Assembly (NCBI RefSeq): GCF_014356525.2
Contig: NC_052518.1
Coordinates: 12,292,201 to 12,356,200 of the forward strand
Origin: Nilaparvata lugens
Lineage: Eukaryota; Arthropoda; Insecta; Hemiptera; Delphacidae
DNA: 64,000 bases
Direction: 5' to 3'
Shown piece after piece: positions 25,887 to 36,606 of this stretch. A program made the position numbers and the translations under genes. Under the pieces are notes generated by a model, which saw only the letters and a program-made list of their open reading frames with translations, was not told the origin of the DNA and searched no databases. Each line of letters begins with the position of its first letter. Position 1 is the stretch's first letter.

Positions 25887-26092
25887 TTTAAGTTGACATA
25901 ATCTTTTGCAGATCCAGGACTATCAGAGAAAATATCTTTATTAGTTTCAAATAATTCAATTAATTGGCTTACCAATTCAGGAGATTCACCACTTAGTTGT
26001 AATCTTAAATTATCAATCTGCTGATTCCATAAAGTATCAAACGTTTCTTGGTTTCTTTCTATGTTGACATGAAAAATCCTATTGTACTTCAA
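25883..26092 (-). pseudogene. Ty3/gypsy segment between protease and reverse transcriptase
   Basis: A 69-codon minus-strand frame overlapping the RT frame by 4 bases (25883-25886). LVSQLIELFETNKDIFSDSPGSAKDY corresponds to the '..LL..Y.DVF......' segment that precedes the RT palm in gypsy polyproteins. The shift relative to the RT frame at ~25885 shows another break. Confidence 0.7.
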
Positions 26093-26741
26093 GGTACGGT
26101 ATCATTTTTCATAAATGGAAAACAACAATCTTTCAATGATATCATATTTTGATTAAAATCAATAACTGCTCCAGCATCTTTTAAGAGATCACAACCCACC
26201 AAAATATCTACATTTAAATCTTGAACTATAAGAAAAACTATTGGCAATTCTAACTTATCAAATAATACTTTTAACATAATCTGTTTATTTACCTTCTTAT
26301 GTCGCATACCAGTAGCTACAACTATACTTACATTAGGAGCTGGTACTAAGTTTAATTTGAGATTGTTTTTCTTCATTTCATCAACAAGTTTCTCATTAAT
26401 TACATTTAATATGATTTGATATAATCATATAGTCAATAATTATAGTCAATAATGATTTGATATTTCTTATTGAAAATCTGTACTTCTATTTCTGCTAAAT
26501 CATATCCAGAAGGTGGAGTGTTCTCTTGTTCCTCCAACAGTTCATTAAAAATACAACCTACCATGTATGGTTCTTCTTGACAAACAGTTTCAGATTTATT
26601 CATAGATTCATTTACCTGAATTTCTGGAGCATGTACTATGTTAACACTTGATTCTCTAATATGACTTTCTTGATAACTAGGTATTACTTCATTACTTACA
26701 TTTTTACAACTGTTTTCTTGCATGTGATCTTGACTGATCAA
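26089..26741 (-). pseudogene. Ty3/gypsy retropepsin, active site disrupted
   Basis: 26741-26433 ends in VQIFNKKYQIIIDYNY and a stop. A retropepsin should read ..DTG or DSG right after the IID, but here the bases just after the Asp codon are a short local duplication (TATAATTATTGAC-type repeats at 26425-26460). 26376-26089 carries the second half of the domain: the flap region, then VDILVGCDLLKDAGAVIDF, matching the conserved 'ILG.D.L...' helix. The catalytic triad is therefore destroyed while the rest of the fold remains readable. Confidence 0.75.
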
Positions 26742-26967
26742 TTCTGGCTTTCTAATTTGTTTGAAGTTGCAGATTCAAAATTTATTTTATTTATGTCTAC
26801 TGCTATATCAAAATTTGAACTTTCCTTAATTGGGAGAACAGGGCTGTCATTTCGTCTAAAGGAACATTCTGTGTTGGACGATTATTCGCATTCATCTTAT
26901 TGGAAGTTTGAGCAGGCATATAACCTGGCGGTGGGAGGTTGAAATCTAACTGGTAGTTGTTAGTTGG

Positions 26968-28125
26968 TCAATTTGAATTAAATTGATTTGAATTCACAAG
27001 TTGATGATTTCTATTATCTCTGAAATTATTCTGAAAATTTTGATCTCTATGATCATTATTTTTTGGTCCATTTTGGTACCTTCGATTTTGGAAATAATTC
27101 CTACTTCCTTGATACCGCTTGTTATTATCATGAAACATTACACCATTTGAATTCTGAAATCTATTTCTATCATCCCTAGGTTCAATCTGATGAAAACTTA
27201 TTGTTTTGTTTTGACTTCCAGTTTGAGCATTGTTATGATCACGGGACATTTGTCTGTTTACTTTGTAAGTGTCAGTATTGTCAAACTCATTCAACAAACA
27301 AATGAACTTCACTAGTCTTAATATTACAAATGATTGCAGCTGTAGATATGGTTTCATCATAATGACCTTTCAAAATTTTAAAAATAGTATCTTTATCTAA
27401 GGCTGGAATTAGGTTCCTAGCAATATTGAAAAGTTTGGCTTATATTTTCCAAATCTCAAATCATTTCTAGCAGATGACTGAATATCGTCTGACCACATTC
27501 CAGCAATGAATTTCTCTTTAAATTATTCTTCATAGTTGTTTACATCGAAACAGATAAAAATCCACCAATCATGATGAGCGAAATTTGAATTGAAATTGTT
27601 TTCCAAAATACCTTTAATTTTGATCCAGTTTGTGATTTCATTTCTTTCAAGATATTCAGTCAAGTTTACTGAGAAATGCATTGGATTCTTTTTGTCAATT
27701 TGCATTTGAAACTCAAACCTATCAAAATTACTATTGTTACCATTATGATTACAAATTGGTTTTGTGGACATGTTTATTTTGTTCATGTTTTTCCTAACCT
27801 CGGTTATAGCAGCTGTATTTTCCTGACAGTCTATTTTCAAAGAGGACAATACCTTGATTTCCCTGTCTACTTTTTCGTTTAAATCCACAACCTCTTTTCC
27901 AACATGCTTAATACTTTCATTATTTTTTACATTAATAGCATCTTGTGTCATATTTTGTTGCTCAATTATGATCTTATTTTTATTTACACTTTGAACAACT
28001 TCATCGACCCTATCAGAAACTTGAATGATTTTGTTTTGCATTGATTTTTCTACATCTAACATCTTGCTACTGCATAAAAAATATTTACTCATTAGAACCT
28101 GAACTCTCTCGAACCGATTCCCCAC
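26968..28125 (-). pseudogene. Ty3/gypsy gag-like region
   Basis: 28125-27523 (200 codons) starts with ~110 residues rich in heptad-like Ile/Val/Leu spacing, Asn, Lys and Glu, predicted coiled coil. It is followed by PMHFSVNLTEYLERN...W.KIKGILENNF..., resembling the matrix/capsid region of insect gypsy-type Gag. A break follows, then 27360-26968 encodes an Arg/Asn/Gln-rich tail (RNYFQNRRYQNGPKNN), a nucleic-acid-binding C-terminus without a CCHC knuckle. Start codon choice at 28125 is simply the first ATG after the LTR-like segment. Confidence 0.7.
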
Positions 28126-28239
28126 TCAGCAGCATCTCTCATTCACAATCTATCAATATATTCTATCCTACTAATAATTTTTTTTTATAACCAGAGATAT
28201 ATTTTGTAGTTTGGGTCCCACCAGGGGTACCATTTGACA

Positions 28240-29172
28240 TGCTACCAATTTATCCTAATAGGTTGGATAGCATTCACCTATCACCTAAGGAAAGTCATCG
28301 GTTCCTAATAAGCTAATATCTTAATATATCATGAATGGATCTAATGCTTATGAATAAGAAATCCAGTTCGGAGCAAATTAAATTATAATTTATTAAAAAA
28401 TGATTCAAAAATTTCAGTTCACAACAGAACAAATAATCATACATGGATCAAACATAGATTGAACATGATTGAGGTTACTAATATGTTTGTTCTGTTCATT
28501 GAAACAGATTCCAACAGCTTTCACAAAAACTCAGAAATTATTACTTCAAAAACAAAATAAAAATATACCTATAACTCATAGATTAAGAATACTTATCTAT
28601 CGTTTACAGGTTTCAAGACAGGCTTATGGCTTTCAACATTAAATGAGAAATTCAGCACAACATGAAAAGAAAAATTGAAATCTACATTTCATGTATGTTC
28701 AATAACATCAATAAACTTTACAGAAACATTTAGATCACAAATAACACATCTTAAATTTCAATTATTTAGGAAAATTTCAACAGAAGCCAACACTCCTAAC
28801 ATAAGCCAGCCATTAAAAAGTTTTAGAGAGAGACCAGAAGCCTTTCCAGTGAAGCCGAGAGATGTCATTAATTGCCAATCAGCAAAGAACACAAGTCTAC
28901 AAACATTATATCTATTGTTTTCAATAAAACTTTATTTTTAAATTTATTTAAAATTTGATTAACCTTTATGTTGTTTAGAATTATATGTTTATTCAGAAAT
29001 AGAACTTTGTTACAGTGATTCAGTGGAATGTTCAACACTAGTATATATGATAAATTCCCTGTGAAAAGTTTAGTCCATATATCGATTACACCAATATTTG
29101 CTATCAGTTTTATTAATATTTTGAATATCGAATTGAAGATTCAATTTTAATTGAGAAAAAATGTAAAATTAT
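28240..29172 (-). repeat. LTR-like segment (candidate 5' LTR of the gypsy element)
   Basis: Directly upstream of gag on the minus strand. It is homologous in opposite orientation to 29408-30155. On the minus strand it runs from ...TTCTCAATTAAAATTGAA through an AATAAA-containing AT-rich block (near 28925-28945) to ...CCTATTAGGATAAATTGG and ends TAGCA near 28240. Length and position fit a ~0.9-kb LTR. A primer-binding site beginning TGG would be expected just inside; TGGTACCCCTGGTGGG is there, but I cannot assign a tRNA. Confidence 0.6.
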
Positions 29173-29407
29173 AAAGCTGAATCAAAAATAATTTTAATAC
29201 TCTATACTTTGAAATATTATTTGGAAATGTGTAACAAATGCTATTGTTTGATTTTTATAATAATTTTCAATTAAGATGACATGCAATGTTTTTGTAGAAA
29301 AAATTGTTCCTGTTCTCAAATTTAAAATTTTGAATTTCATTAATTACAATGTAATGTAAGTTTTTTTTATTTTCAAACAGTAAAATTTTTTATGTCAAGA
29401 GGGGGGT

Positions 29408-30155
29408 ATTTGTAATATTATATTTTTTCTCAATAAAAATTGAATCTTCAATTCGATATTCAAAATATTAATAGAACTTGATAGTAAATATTGGTGTAAT
29501 GGATATGCAGACTAGTGTTGAATAACCTACAGTAATAATAAGGTTGTATTTCTGAGGTAACAATTAATAATTCTAAACAACATAAAGGGTAAATAAATTC
29601 AAAACAGTTTTAAAATAAAGTTTTATTGAGAATAATAAATATAAATTGTAAACTTGTATTCCTTATTAGTGAGGTTGACAGTTGATGATGTGTTTAGGCG
29701 TTCACCCAAAAGCTTCAGGCATTTCTCTCAAGATAAGATGGCTGCTGGCTAGGGTAGAATTGTTTGAGTCCTCTTGAAATTTTTCTACATAAGTGAAGTT
29801 TAAAATGTTTTAATTGAGATCTGAATAATTTTATTATGTTATAAATTTGTGTTGAATGTTTTGTGTAATTTTGGAAGCCTGTAGCTAAATAAATGAGTTC
29901 AATATGAAGAGATAAGTATTTTAGCTTGTAAGAATTTTCTGTTTAAGTATCAAATGGTTTTGTTAAGTAATTTTTGAGTTGTAAATTGCCGAGGTTTTAT
30001 GAAAATTATAATTTGATTTGCTCTGAACTGGATTTCTTATTCATAGACATTAAATCCATTCATGATTTATCAAGATGTTAGTATAATTTGAACCAATGAC
30101 TTTCCTTGGGTGATAGGTGAAAAACTATCAAACCTATAGGATGAAATTGGTAGCA
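29408..30155 (+). repeat. Second LTR-like copy, opposite orientation
   Basis: Inverted relative to the copy at 28240-29172. Shared blocks include TTGAATCTTCAATTCGATAT, AATATTGGTGTAAT, AATAAAGTTTTATTGA, TTGCTCTGAACTGGATTTCT and CCTTGGGTGATAGGTGAAAA. The two are clearly diverged, with several length differences, so they are not a recent pair from one insertion. Probably a solo LTR, or the end of another copy, that landed next to the first. No internal genes follow it at 30156. Confidence 0.6.
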
Positions 30156-30249
30156 CGCCAAAGATATATCGAAATAACAGTAAGAATATTCATTTGTTCA
30201 AATAGGGGGTTGCAGTGCTCTATGTAATTGGCTCTGCATACAATTTTCC

Positions 30250-30299
30250 AAACCTAACCTAACCTAACCAAAACCAAATCTAACCTAACCTAACCTTCC
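30250..30299. repeat. Interstitial telomere-type (AACCT)n tract
   Basis: AACCTAACCTAACCTAACC, a degenerate interruption, then TAACCTAACCTAACCTTCC. The complement is TTAGG, the arthropod telomeric repeat. Only about eight units, so this is an interstitial relic or chance microsatellite, not a chromosome end. Confidence 0.7.
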
Positions 30300-30601
30300 T
30301 CTTTTGTATTTTTAGTACTCTTTCTAGATTTTCCTGTGCTGAGGAACACCAGCATATCATCATGTCCTGACGAGTTGTTAAATTTGATTCCTTTGAGAAT
30401 ATGACCAAGTTCCACATCAGTGATGGCATTGAATTGGTTAAAAGCTTGAGCATTTCAAGAGTAACAACAATATAAGTTTATTAGAGATGAAAGAAAAAAA
30501 AATACAGGTAATGATAAGAAATCATCATTTCAAATTTAATGAATTATTAGAATTTTCAGTGCAATATCCAGGTATACATCACATGAGAGTTGTAGTAGTG
30601 G

Positions 30602-30667
30602 TTGACCTTGAGACGCCCTTCAGCTGACCTTGAGACACCCTTCAGCTGACCTTGAGACGACCTTCAG
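30602..30667. repeat. 22-bp minisatellite, three units
   Basis: The unit TGACCTTGAGACNCCCTTCAG repeats three times with a 22-bp period (TGACC at 30603, 30625, 30647). It lies immediately downstream, on the minus strand, of the pseudogene that ends near 30664. Confidence 0.9.
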
Positions 30668-31375
30668 GCCGAGTGTTGATAAGGGCATGTTTCATAACAA
30701 CAGCTACCCATCAAGTCGTAAAGACAGAATGTTGTCTTCTTTGACTCCACCCTTACATTGCTGACATTAGCAGAGTTCTGCATGTAATTCAGAGGTGACA
30801 TGTGAAGGGGAAGACTCTTCAAACAATTTTCTCTATTACTGATTCTGATCACACTCTCTTCTAATTTCTCCTTATTTTCTCCTTCTTCCATCTGCATTTC
30901 CTCCTCACATACTTCTTTCTTCTATGTCATTCACATCTCCTACTCTTCTACATTCTCCAACTCCTTCCATTCCATCCACTTCCACATTAGAAAGAGAACT
31001 ACTGTTGCAATCTCTTGCTAAATCCATGTGTCTGACTTCCACCTCCATGTTGTCTACCACTTTGCCGTTCACACTTAGTAGTAGTCCATACTTTGGTCTG
31101 CCAAGCCGTTTTCAAGCACGCTCGAGACGTGTGCACTCCATCATTGCACTGGCCGATGTTTGCGCGCCGCTCGCCATGCTTCACGAGGCGCACCAATTCG
31201 GCACATTCAGCGTACAGTTGACATACAAGCCATGCCACACGCTCTCGACAGGCGGCCTCCATGCGCTCATCACAAGCCATCTCTGTCAGTATGTCCACTG
31301 CCGAGTATCTTTCATATATAGTCTTTCATTATCTTTCAGAAATAAGTTGCTGCTTATTAGCTTCTTCTAGCTTTG
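30664..31375 (-). pseudogene. Frame-broken gene with zf-C3H1-type CCCH finger
   Basis: Protein-like sequence is spread over successive minus-strand frames. 31298-30999 encodes an acidic/Ala-rich helical segment (ERVAWLVCQLYAECAELVRL). A second frame around 31130-30900 continues with GRPKYGLLLSVNGKVVDN. The last frame, 30897-30664, ends KKTTFCLYDLMGSCCYETCP then YQHSA and stop. C-x7-C-x5-C-x3-H (or the adjacent Cys) after an aromatic-Asp-Leu-x-Gly is the pattern of the zf-C3H1 finger of ZFC3H1/Red1-type RNA exosome adaptors. At least two frameshifts and no visible introns suggest a processed or decayed copy. The GC content is higher than in the flanks. Family assignment rests on this one motif. 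Confidence 0.5.
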
Positions 31376-32295
31376 AGGAAGACGATTACTTTGAGTTCTC
31401 AGCAGAAGAACCTCCCAATTGAGTCATACAACTTTTATCGGCGATCGCTGGCATAGTTTGGCGACTTTTATCACCACTTGATACAATTATACAAGTTTTC
31501 CCCACATCTGAAGTGATTGGTATAGTTTGGCAACTGCGTTTGGTTATGCAACCTATCTGAACACTTGCTGCAGCTACCAGTAAACTTTGAAAACTTTTAT
31601 CACCACTTAATACAATTATTATACTTGATACAAGTTTTCTCTGCTTATTTTAAAATAATATTGGAAACTGTTTTCACCACTTATTACACTTATTCAACTC
31701 TCCTCTGCTTTTTTCGAGGTCGCCTCCCAATTTTTTCCACTACCTGAAACAGATACCATAAGATAAGGTGAATAGCAACAAAACTGGGGAAAAACTTTCA
31801 TTCCATTTTCTTCAAATGCATTCAATTATCTAGAATCTGTTCTTTTCATATTGTGGAGTCAGTCTAGTATCTTGGCTCTAATGTCAAACAGCTGTTTCTA
31901 TCCAGAGTGGCCAACAGAAGGAATAAAATAATAAACAAGGTTGCTATAATTTTATATAAAAAAATGTATGCTCCAAAACTTCATATGTACTAAAAAAGTG
32001 TATGAAATATTAATATCAGTAGAATTTTTCTTTCCAAACTGAATTTTTGATGCAAAAACACATTTTTTAATCTTGAAAATATCTTAATACTACAATTAAA
32101 TATAATTTTTCTTCTGATGCAACTTCTTTGGCATCGTTGAATGTGATGAAAGGCAACAGCACCTTTTGAACAGCTGTGGCAACTTAGGTTATGTTGTTAT
32201 TCGATTCCGTTTGTGTTCATCTAGTTATTTCAACAACTTTTTATTATTTAATTTATGTTACTTAAAAATTAAATTGTGATAGTTAGGTTTTCAAA
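31376..32295. other. AT-rich spacer with short internal duplication
   Basis: AACTTTTATCACCACTTGAT at 31459 recurs near 31590 with an A in place of the G, each followed by ACAATTA and ACAAGTTTTC. No gene is visible. The segment just before 32296 could be the 5' UTR of the dead pogo-like element. Confidence 0.45.
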
Positions 32296-32620
32296 ATGAC
32301 CCGATTGTATAAACCTGTTCCTGGAACAAAACTGTGTAAAAAATATGATGAAAATGTGATGTTAGCTGCAATTAAAGACATTGACATCCTACAAATGGAA
32401 ACTCATTATTATTATTATCAAACTAGGCAAAAGCTACAGAGAAGTAGGGAAGAAATTTAATCTGAATCATACTGTGTTATATAAATATAATAAAAAAAAT
32501 TAAAATAAAGAAACAATTAAACAAAAAGGAGGACAAACAGTGCTGACTGCTGCAGAAGAGACAATTGTTGACATCTTATCTCAAATTAACAATTTTTTCA
32601 TGTTTAGTATTATTATGAAT
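32296..32620 (+). pseudogene. pogo/Tigger-like transposase, N-terminal fragment
   Basis: From the ATG at 32296 the sequence encodes TRLYKPVPGTKLCKKYDEN then VMLAAIKDI, the basic lead-in and first helix of the Pipsqueak/CENP-B-type DNA-binding domain of pogo/Tigger transposases. After a break and insertion near 32385-32425 (ATT/TAT microsatellite), a second frame continues SYREVGKKFNLNHTVLYKY, the recognition helices. A third gives GGQTVLTAAEETIVDILSQ, the start of the CENP-B-N/HTH linker. At least two frameshifts and a stop. The DDE catalytic domain is absent. Ends about 70 bp before the inverted module at 32688. Confidence 0.7.
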
Positions 32621-32687
32621 GAACATTTTACATTCAATCAAATCTTTAATTGAATGTTTTGAATTTTGAAATTAAATCTTGGCTAAA

Positions 32688-33320
32688 GTGCACGTCCAGT
32701 GCCAACATACCTGTCATCAAATTTTTGGTTGGGATCGATTTAGTATGTTATTTTCAGCACAAAAACACAAAAATTAAACGGTGGTCACTATTCTTTTTAA
32801 AATAAACTAAGTTCAAAGTAGCACAACTTTACATGCATTTAACCTATAAGTAGCAACCATAAGTAGCTAAGGACTTAGACCAGTTATAGAATAGACACGG
32901 CTCATTATATATTCATACTGAAAGTCGATGAAGCCAACATCTACTGCCAAATCCACCCATCTTGACGTCACGCATCATAAAGAAATTATAGAAAACTTTT
33001 TCGAGTTTGTTGTGTAAGTGTTTGTGGTGTTTAACTTACATTGTTGTTGAACAATGCATTGTTATTAGCTTGGTTGTGACGTCAAGATGGGTGGATTTGG
33101 CAGTAGATGTTGGCTTCAGAGGCTAGACTTCCCAGCGTGTCTATTCTATAACTGGTCTAAGGCTACGGTTAGGAACAGTGGGGTGGTATACAGTTGTTCG
33201 CACTAACAATTGTTCGCATCGCAATCTGTGCGCACTAACAGTTGTTCGCATCGCAATCTGTGCGCGCTTGCAGTTGTGCGCAAAATTTAGTAGTTTAGTG
33301 ACGTAGGCGCTCTACCTGCC
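32688..33320. repeat. Left copy of a composite inverted module (three blocks)
   Basis: Block 1 (32688-32863, GTGCACGTCCAGTGCCAACA... to ...CCTATAAGTAGCAACCAT) matches 62143-62316 inverted. Block 2 is the foldback MITE at 32874-33161, matching 61407-62040. Block 3 (33180-33320) starts GGGGTGGTATACAGTTGTTC and contains repeats of GTTGTTCGCATCGCAATCTG then TGCGC, matching 59157-59304 inverted (GGGGTGGTACAAGTTATTCG). The three blocks occur in the same order in both places, so they descend from one composite sequence. Block 3 looks like the subterminal repeats of a DNA transposon end. Confidence 0.75.
32874..33161. mobile_element. Foldback MITE, TTAGACCAGTTATAG family, copy A
   Basis: The ends are exact inverted copies: CTTAGACCAGTTATAGAATA then GACACG on the left and its complement on the right. 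An inner inverted pair, GCCAACATCTACTGCCAAAT then CCACCCATCTTGACGTCA, also matches. Between outer and inner arms the two sides differ (TCATTATATATTCATACTGA versus GAGGCTAGACTTCCCAGC), and copy B shows these swapped, so A and B are in opposite orientation. 288 bp, non-coding. Confidence 0.9.
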
Positions 33321-34346
33321 CTCTAACGGAATGTTATCATCAGAACTATGCGACTCTTTAATTTATCACAATGGCATTGGCAACAAAAACTAGCCTAAAC
33401 CATTATTATACGCATGTCGTATGGTGTTTATAGGTTATTTTATTTCTAGAGGCAAAAACGGTATCGATTTAGAGGTTAAGTTCAAGTTATAAATTTACAA
33501 TATTAAAAGTAAATAGCAATTTCTCAAGTAGAAAAGTGTTAAGCTTATCTATGTTAAAAGCTGAAATGGTACAATTTTGTATCACTAAAATACTAGGTAG
33601 GCTATTACAAATTTTTGTTATAAAATAAATAAATGAATAAGCATTATAAATAAATGAAAAGTTGCATTAGATGATAAAATTTATTATATAATTATTTTCC
33701 ACAATTATGTTTCATCTGTCCATTAAAAATACTTTGTTGGAAAACACATAGCCTACCTACTTGAAAGAATACTCTTTTAGTTTTTCATGTCATTTTTGCT
33801 ACTTACTTTCTCATTCAATTATTGTAATTTAACAATTCAAGTTGTCCTATCAAAGATACATCATAAATAGACATACTACATCATAAATAGACATAAACTA
33901 TGTATAATTGTTAATTATTGGGCAAACATGAGATTCTACAATAATATTTAGACAATTTGGAACTAAATTAGGAAGTTGAAAAAGTTTTGGGCAATAGCCC
34001 AAACTTTTTTTTCTTTCCCGATCTTTGTATTATTTAAGCTAACCTAATAAATAAATAATATCTAACGGTTGTTTTATGTAGGATATTGATTAAATCCAAA
34101 TCTCAAAATCCATAGAAGTTGGCTACAATTTATTAAAGACCTACTATTCACGAATTCAACATATTATTAAGACTTCCTTCAATTAAGATTTCTTAATTCT
34201 TTAGTAACTAGCAATAAAATGAGTAATGGAATATCATATAATATTTCTTATGTAGGCTATATAAGAACTAAGTTATACATTTCTATTACAACTAAAGTGA
34301 AATGTAGAAATTTTGTTTGATCATAATTTAGTGATCGTTTATTTTT
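33321..34346. other. AT-rich DNA with partial match to MITE copy B interior
   Basis: No gene. ATGGTGTTTATAGGTTATTT at 33419, followed by GGCAAAAACGGTAT, resembles ATGGTGTTTTTAGGTTATTT at 61549, followed by GGCAAAAACGATAT inside MITE copy B. This suggests that related internal sequence extends here. A perfect small hairpin (AAGTTTTGGGC/GCCCAAACTT) lies at 33982-34005. Confidence 0.4.
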
Positions 34347-35265
34347 CCTACTCAAATTTTTAAAATCAATACTGAATCTTTACATTAAGTTTTCAGAGAA
34401 TTAAAATTTTTGTCTGCTATGCACAAACTTATATCATTGGCATACATACAAAATTTGTTTTTGTACTCATTTAGAAACTCCCCCTTCCCACCAATAGATT
34501 TATTGTTTTTGTATTAGGCTATGTTATTGTAATATGTATTTTGGACACGATCCATCCGTGAATGCATGGGCATTTACTTTGTGAAACGAGAAGCGCTCTT
34601 AGAAAGATTATTATTATAAATGTACATTATTATTTAATTTTGTAATAATTAGAAGTTTTATTTTTATAGATAATACGGCGCATGCTCACTGACCTCTTGT
34701 TGAAACTAATGTATGGCTGGTGAACAATATAATATCTAGTATCAGGTCTGTTTTTTTCAGTATCAACCTATCAAATCTAATCTACTCAATTTTTCTAAAA
34801 TTAATGCTGAATCTTTTCATTGAGTTTTTAGAGAATTTAATATATTGTCTACTATGCACAAACTTCTATCTTCAGCATACATACAAAATTTGGTATTTTG
34901 ATAGCATCGAGGACACATTTTGGTAAACACCGACCTTCCCCCACCAATAGATTTAACCTTTGCTATTTGAGACTATTGATATTTATTCAATTATGACTAT
35001 TCATTGTTATACCCTATGTATTTAGGATACGATCCATTCATGGATGCCTAGGCAACATGTAACGAGAGGCGCTCTATAAAAGATTATTATTAATAATAAT
35101 ATTGTAAATTATTATTTAATTTAGAAATTTTCTCTTTTCAGATAATGTAGCACATGCTCACTGATCTCTTGTTGAAACTTGCTGCTGGTTGAAACAGATG
35201 TATGTCTGGTGAACAATTTATCAAGTATCAGGTCAGTTTCTTCAATATCAACCTATCAGGTCTTG
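34347..35265. repeat. Tandem duplication, two ~435-480 bp units
   Basis: Unit 1 (34347-34781) and unit 2 (34782-35265) share an ordered series: CTACTCAA.TTTT, CTATGCACAAACTT, GCATACATACAAAATTTG, CCACCAATAGATTTA, ACGATCCAT then CGTG/CATG then GATGC or AATGC, CGAGA.GCGCTCT, GATAAT..G..GCACATGCTCACTGA, TCTTGTTGAAACT and TATCAACCTATCA. Divergence is moderate with indels, so it is an old duplication. No coding potential that I trust. Confidence 0.85.
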
Positions 35266-36606
35266 ATAATTTTCAGTTTTTGCTATAGCAAAGTTACTAA
35301 TTACTTTCAATAGGCCTACCAATTGTATTTTTGCAACATCTTCTACTTGATCTATTATAGCTCCACGAATATCTGTATTTTATTTACGCCCCACTAGGGG
35401 GCTATTGCATGTGAAAATAAAACCCAATAATATCAGTAGGTAGTCAGTTGGCTATTAGAATAGGAAATAACCAGAACATCAGCTTGTATTTTATCATGCA
35501 ACAGGGCCCAGAAAGTCAATGTTGGTGAATCCAAACAAATAACTAATTTTTTTTATTATGACAGTTGTTTTTTTGGAATTAGATGAGGACTGTATGACAG
35601 CAGTAGCAATAGGTAGTGCAAAGCGGAACCAATGTCCACGATCAATGTGTTTATCACTCAAATTATAATACTTTGTAATTTGGTTTTATCCATAAACTTG
35701 ATTATTCGATGCTGAAAATAAGGATAAACTAAACTACTACCATGCGCTCGAAGAGAGCAAGCATGCAGTTGACATCATGTTCTCTCTTTACATCATCATC
35801 TCTCTATTTCATAAAACTATTTTTCAACATATTGATTCAATATAGGAAATTTTTTTAATTATTTCCAGACTAATTATTCCTTCTCGACGCAGGCCTAGCC
35901 TAATGAGGAGTGCATTTGATATTTTTATTATTGTTTATGCTTTGTAAAATGAAGTGAATAAAGATGATTTTACTTTAATATATGGTATGGAATGAACAAG
36001 AATGAATGAGGTGTGGCAAGCAATGCTGATTTCTTAGAGCAGGGTTTCTTTTACAAAAAAAAATATAATTTTTCAATAAGTGTAAATTGTAAGAAAAAAA
36101 TTGAAATAAAAGCGCCTGTTCTTAAACTATGTTCTACCATACGCAACATAGTATGTTCTAAATAAATAAATAGCATTTTATTACCATTCAACTCATCATA
36201 GTTACAGACAATGCCATATTCTAATAATTCTAATTCAAACACAAAACTATATGCTGTTGATTTTACGCATCTATGTTGGTTAGAGAGATCGGATTGATAA
36301 CTTCATTGCAGAAAGTATTGACTAGATAACTGAAAAGTTTCAATTTCAATATTACTGAAATGATCTTCAAAGCATGGTAATAATGTTATCTCCTGTGTCT
36401 TATGTCACAAACTTTTATAGATAATTCTATAGATTATTATTTATTGATTATTGCTAATTTACACAGTTTTATATCACTTTTAATTGGGAGCTTCATCAGC
36501 CCCAGTGTCTTCAATAAATCATTAGGTTATATTTACAGTAACTTACATACTCAGTGAGAATTCGTTTTGTCAGCTTCGATTGAACAAAAAAATAGAAGTA
36601 GACCAT
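35266..36606. other. AT-rich DNA with a short dispersed repeat
   Basis: AGCTTGTATTTTATCATGCA then ACAGGGCCCAG at ~35482 resembles AGTTTGTATTTTCTCATGCA then ATAGGCCCCAG at ~2113, a dispersed repeat of unknown type. Otherwise nothing recognised. Confidence 0.4.

Larger units (their letters stand above)
23637..28239 (-). mobile_element. Ty3/gypsy retrotransposon internal region, decayed
   Basis: Read on the minus strand, the order is gag (28125-26968), protease (26741-26089), reverse transcriptase and RNase H (26092-24680), then integrase (24673-23637). PR-RT-RH-IN is the Ty3/gypsy order. Every gene is interrupted by frameshifts or stops, so the copy is dead. A 5' LTR-like segment follows at 28240-29172. 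No 3' LTR or envelope gene is visible past the integrase, so the 3' end is truncated. Confidence 0.9.

Noticed and set aside
30924..31370. 148-codon plus-strand frame rich in Ser/Thr/Leu
   Set aside because: It is the opposite strand of the frame-broken zf-C3H1 pseudogene. The minus strand carries the recognisable motif, and this frame is its shadow.
33982..34010. Hairpin followed by eight T residues, like a bacterial terminator
   Set aside because: The genome is clearly eukaryotic. The hairpin stands alone in AT-rich DNA with no upstream gene.
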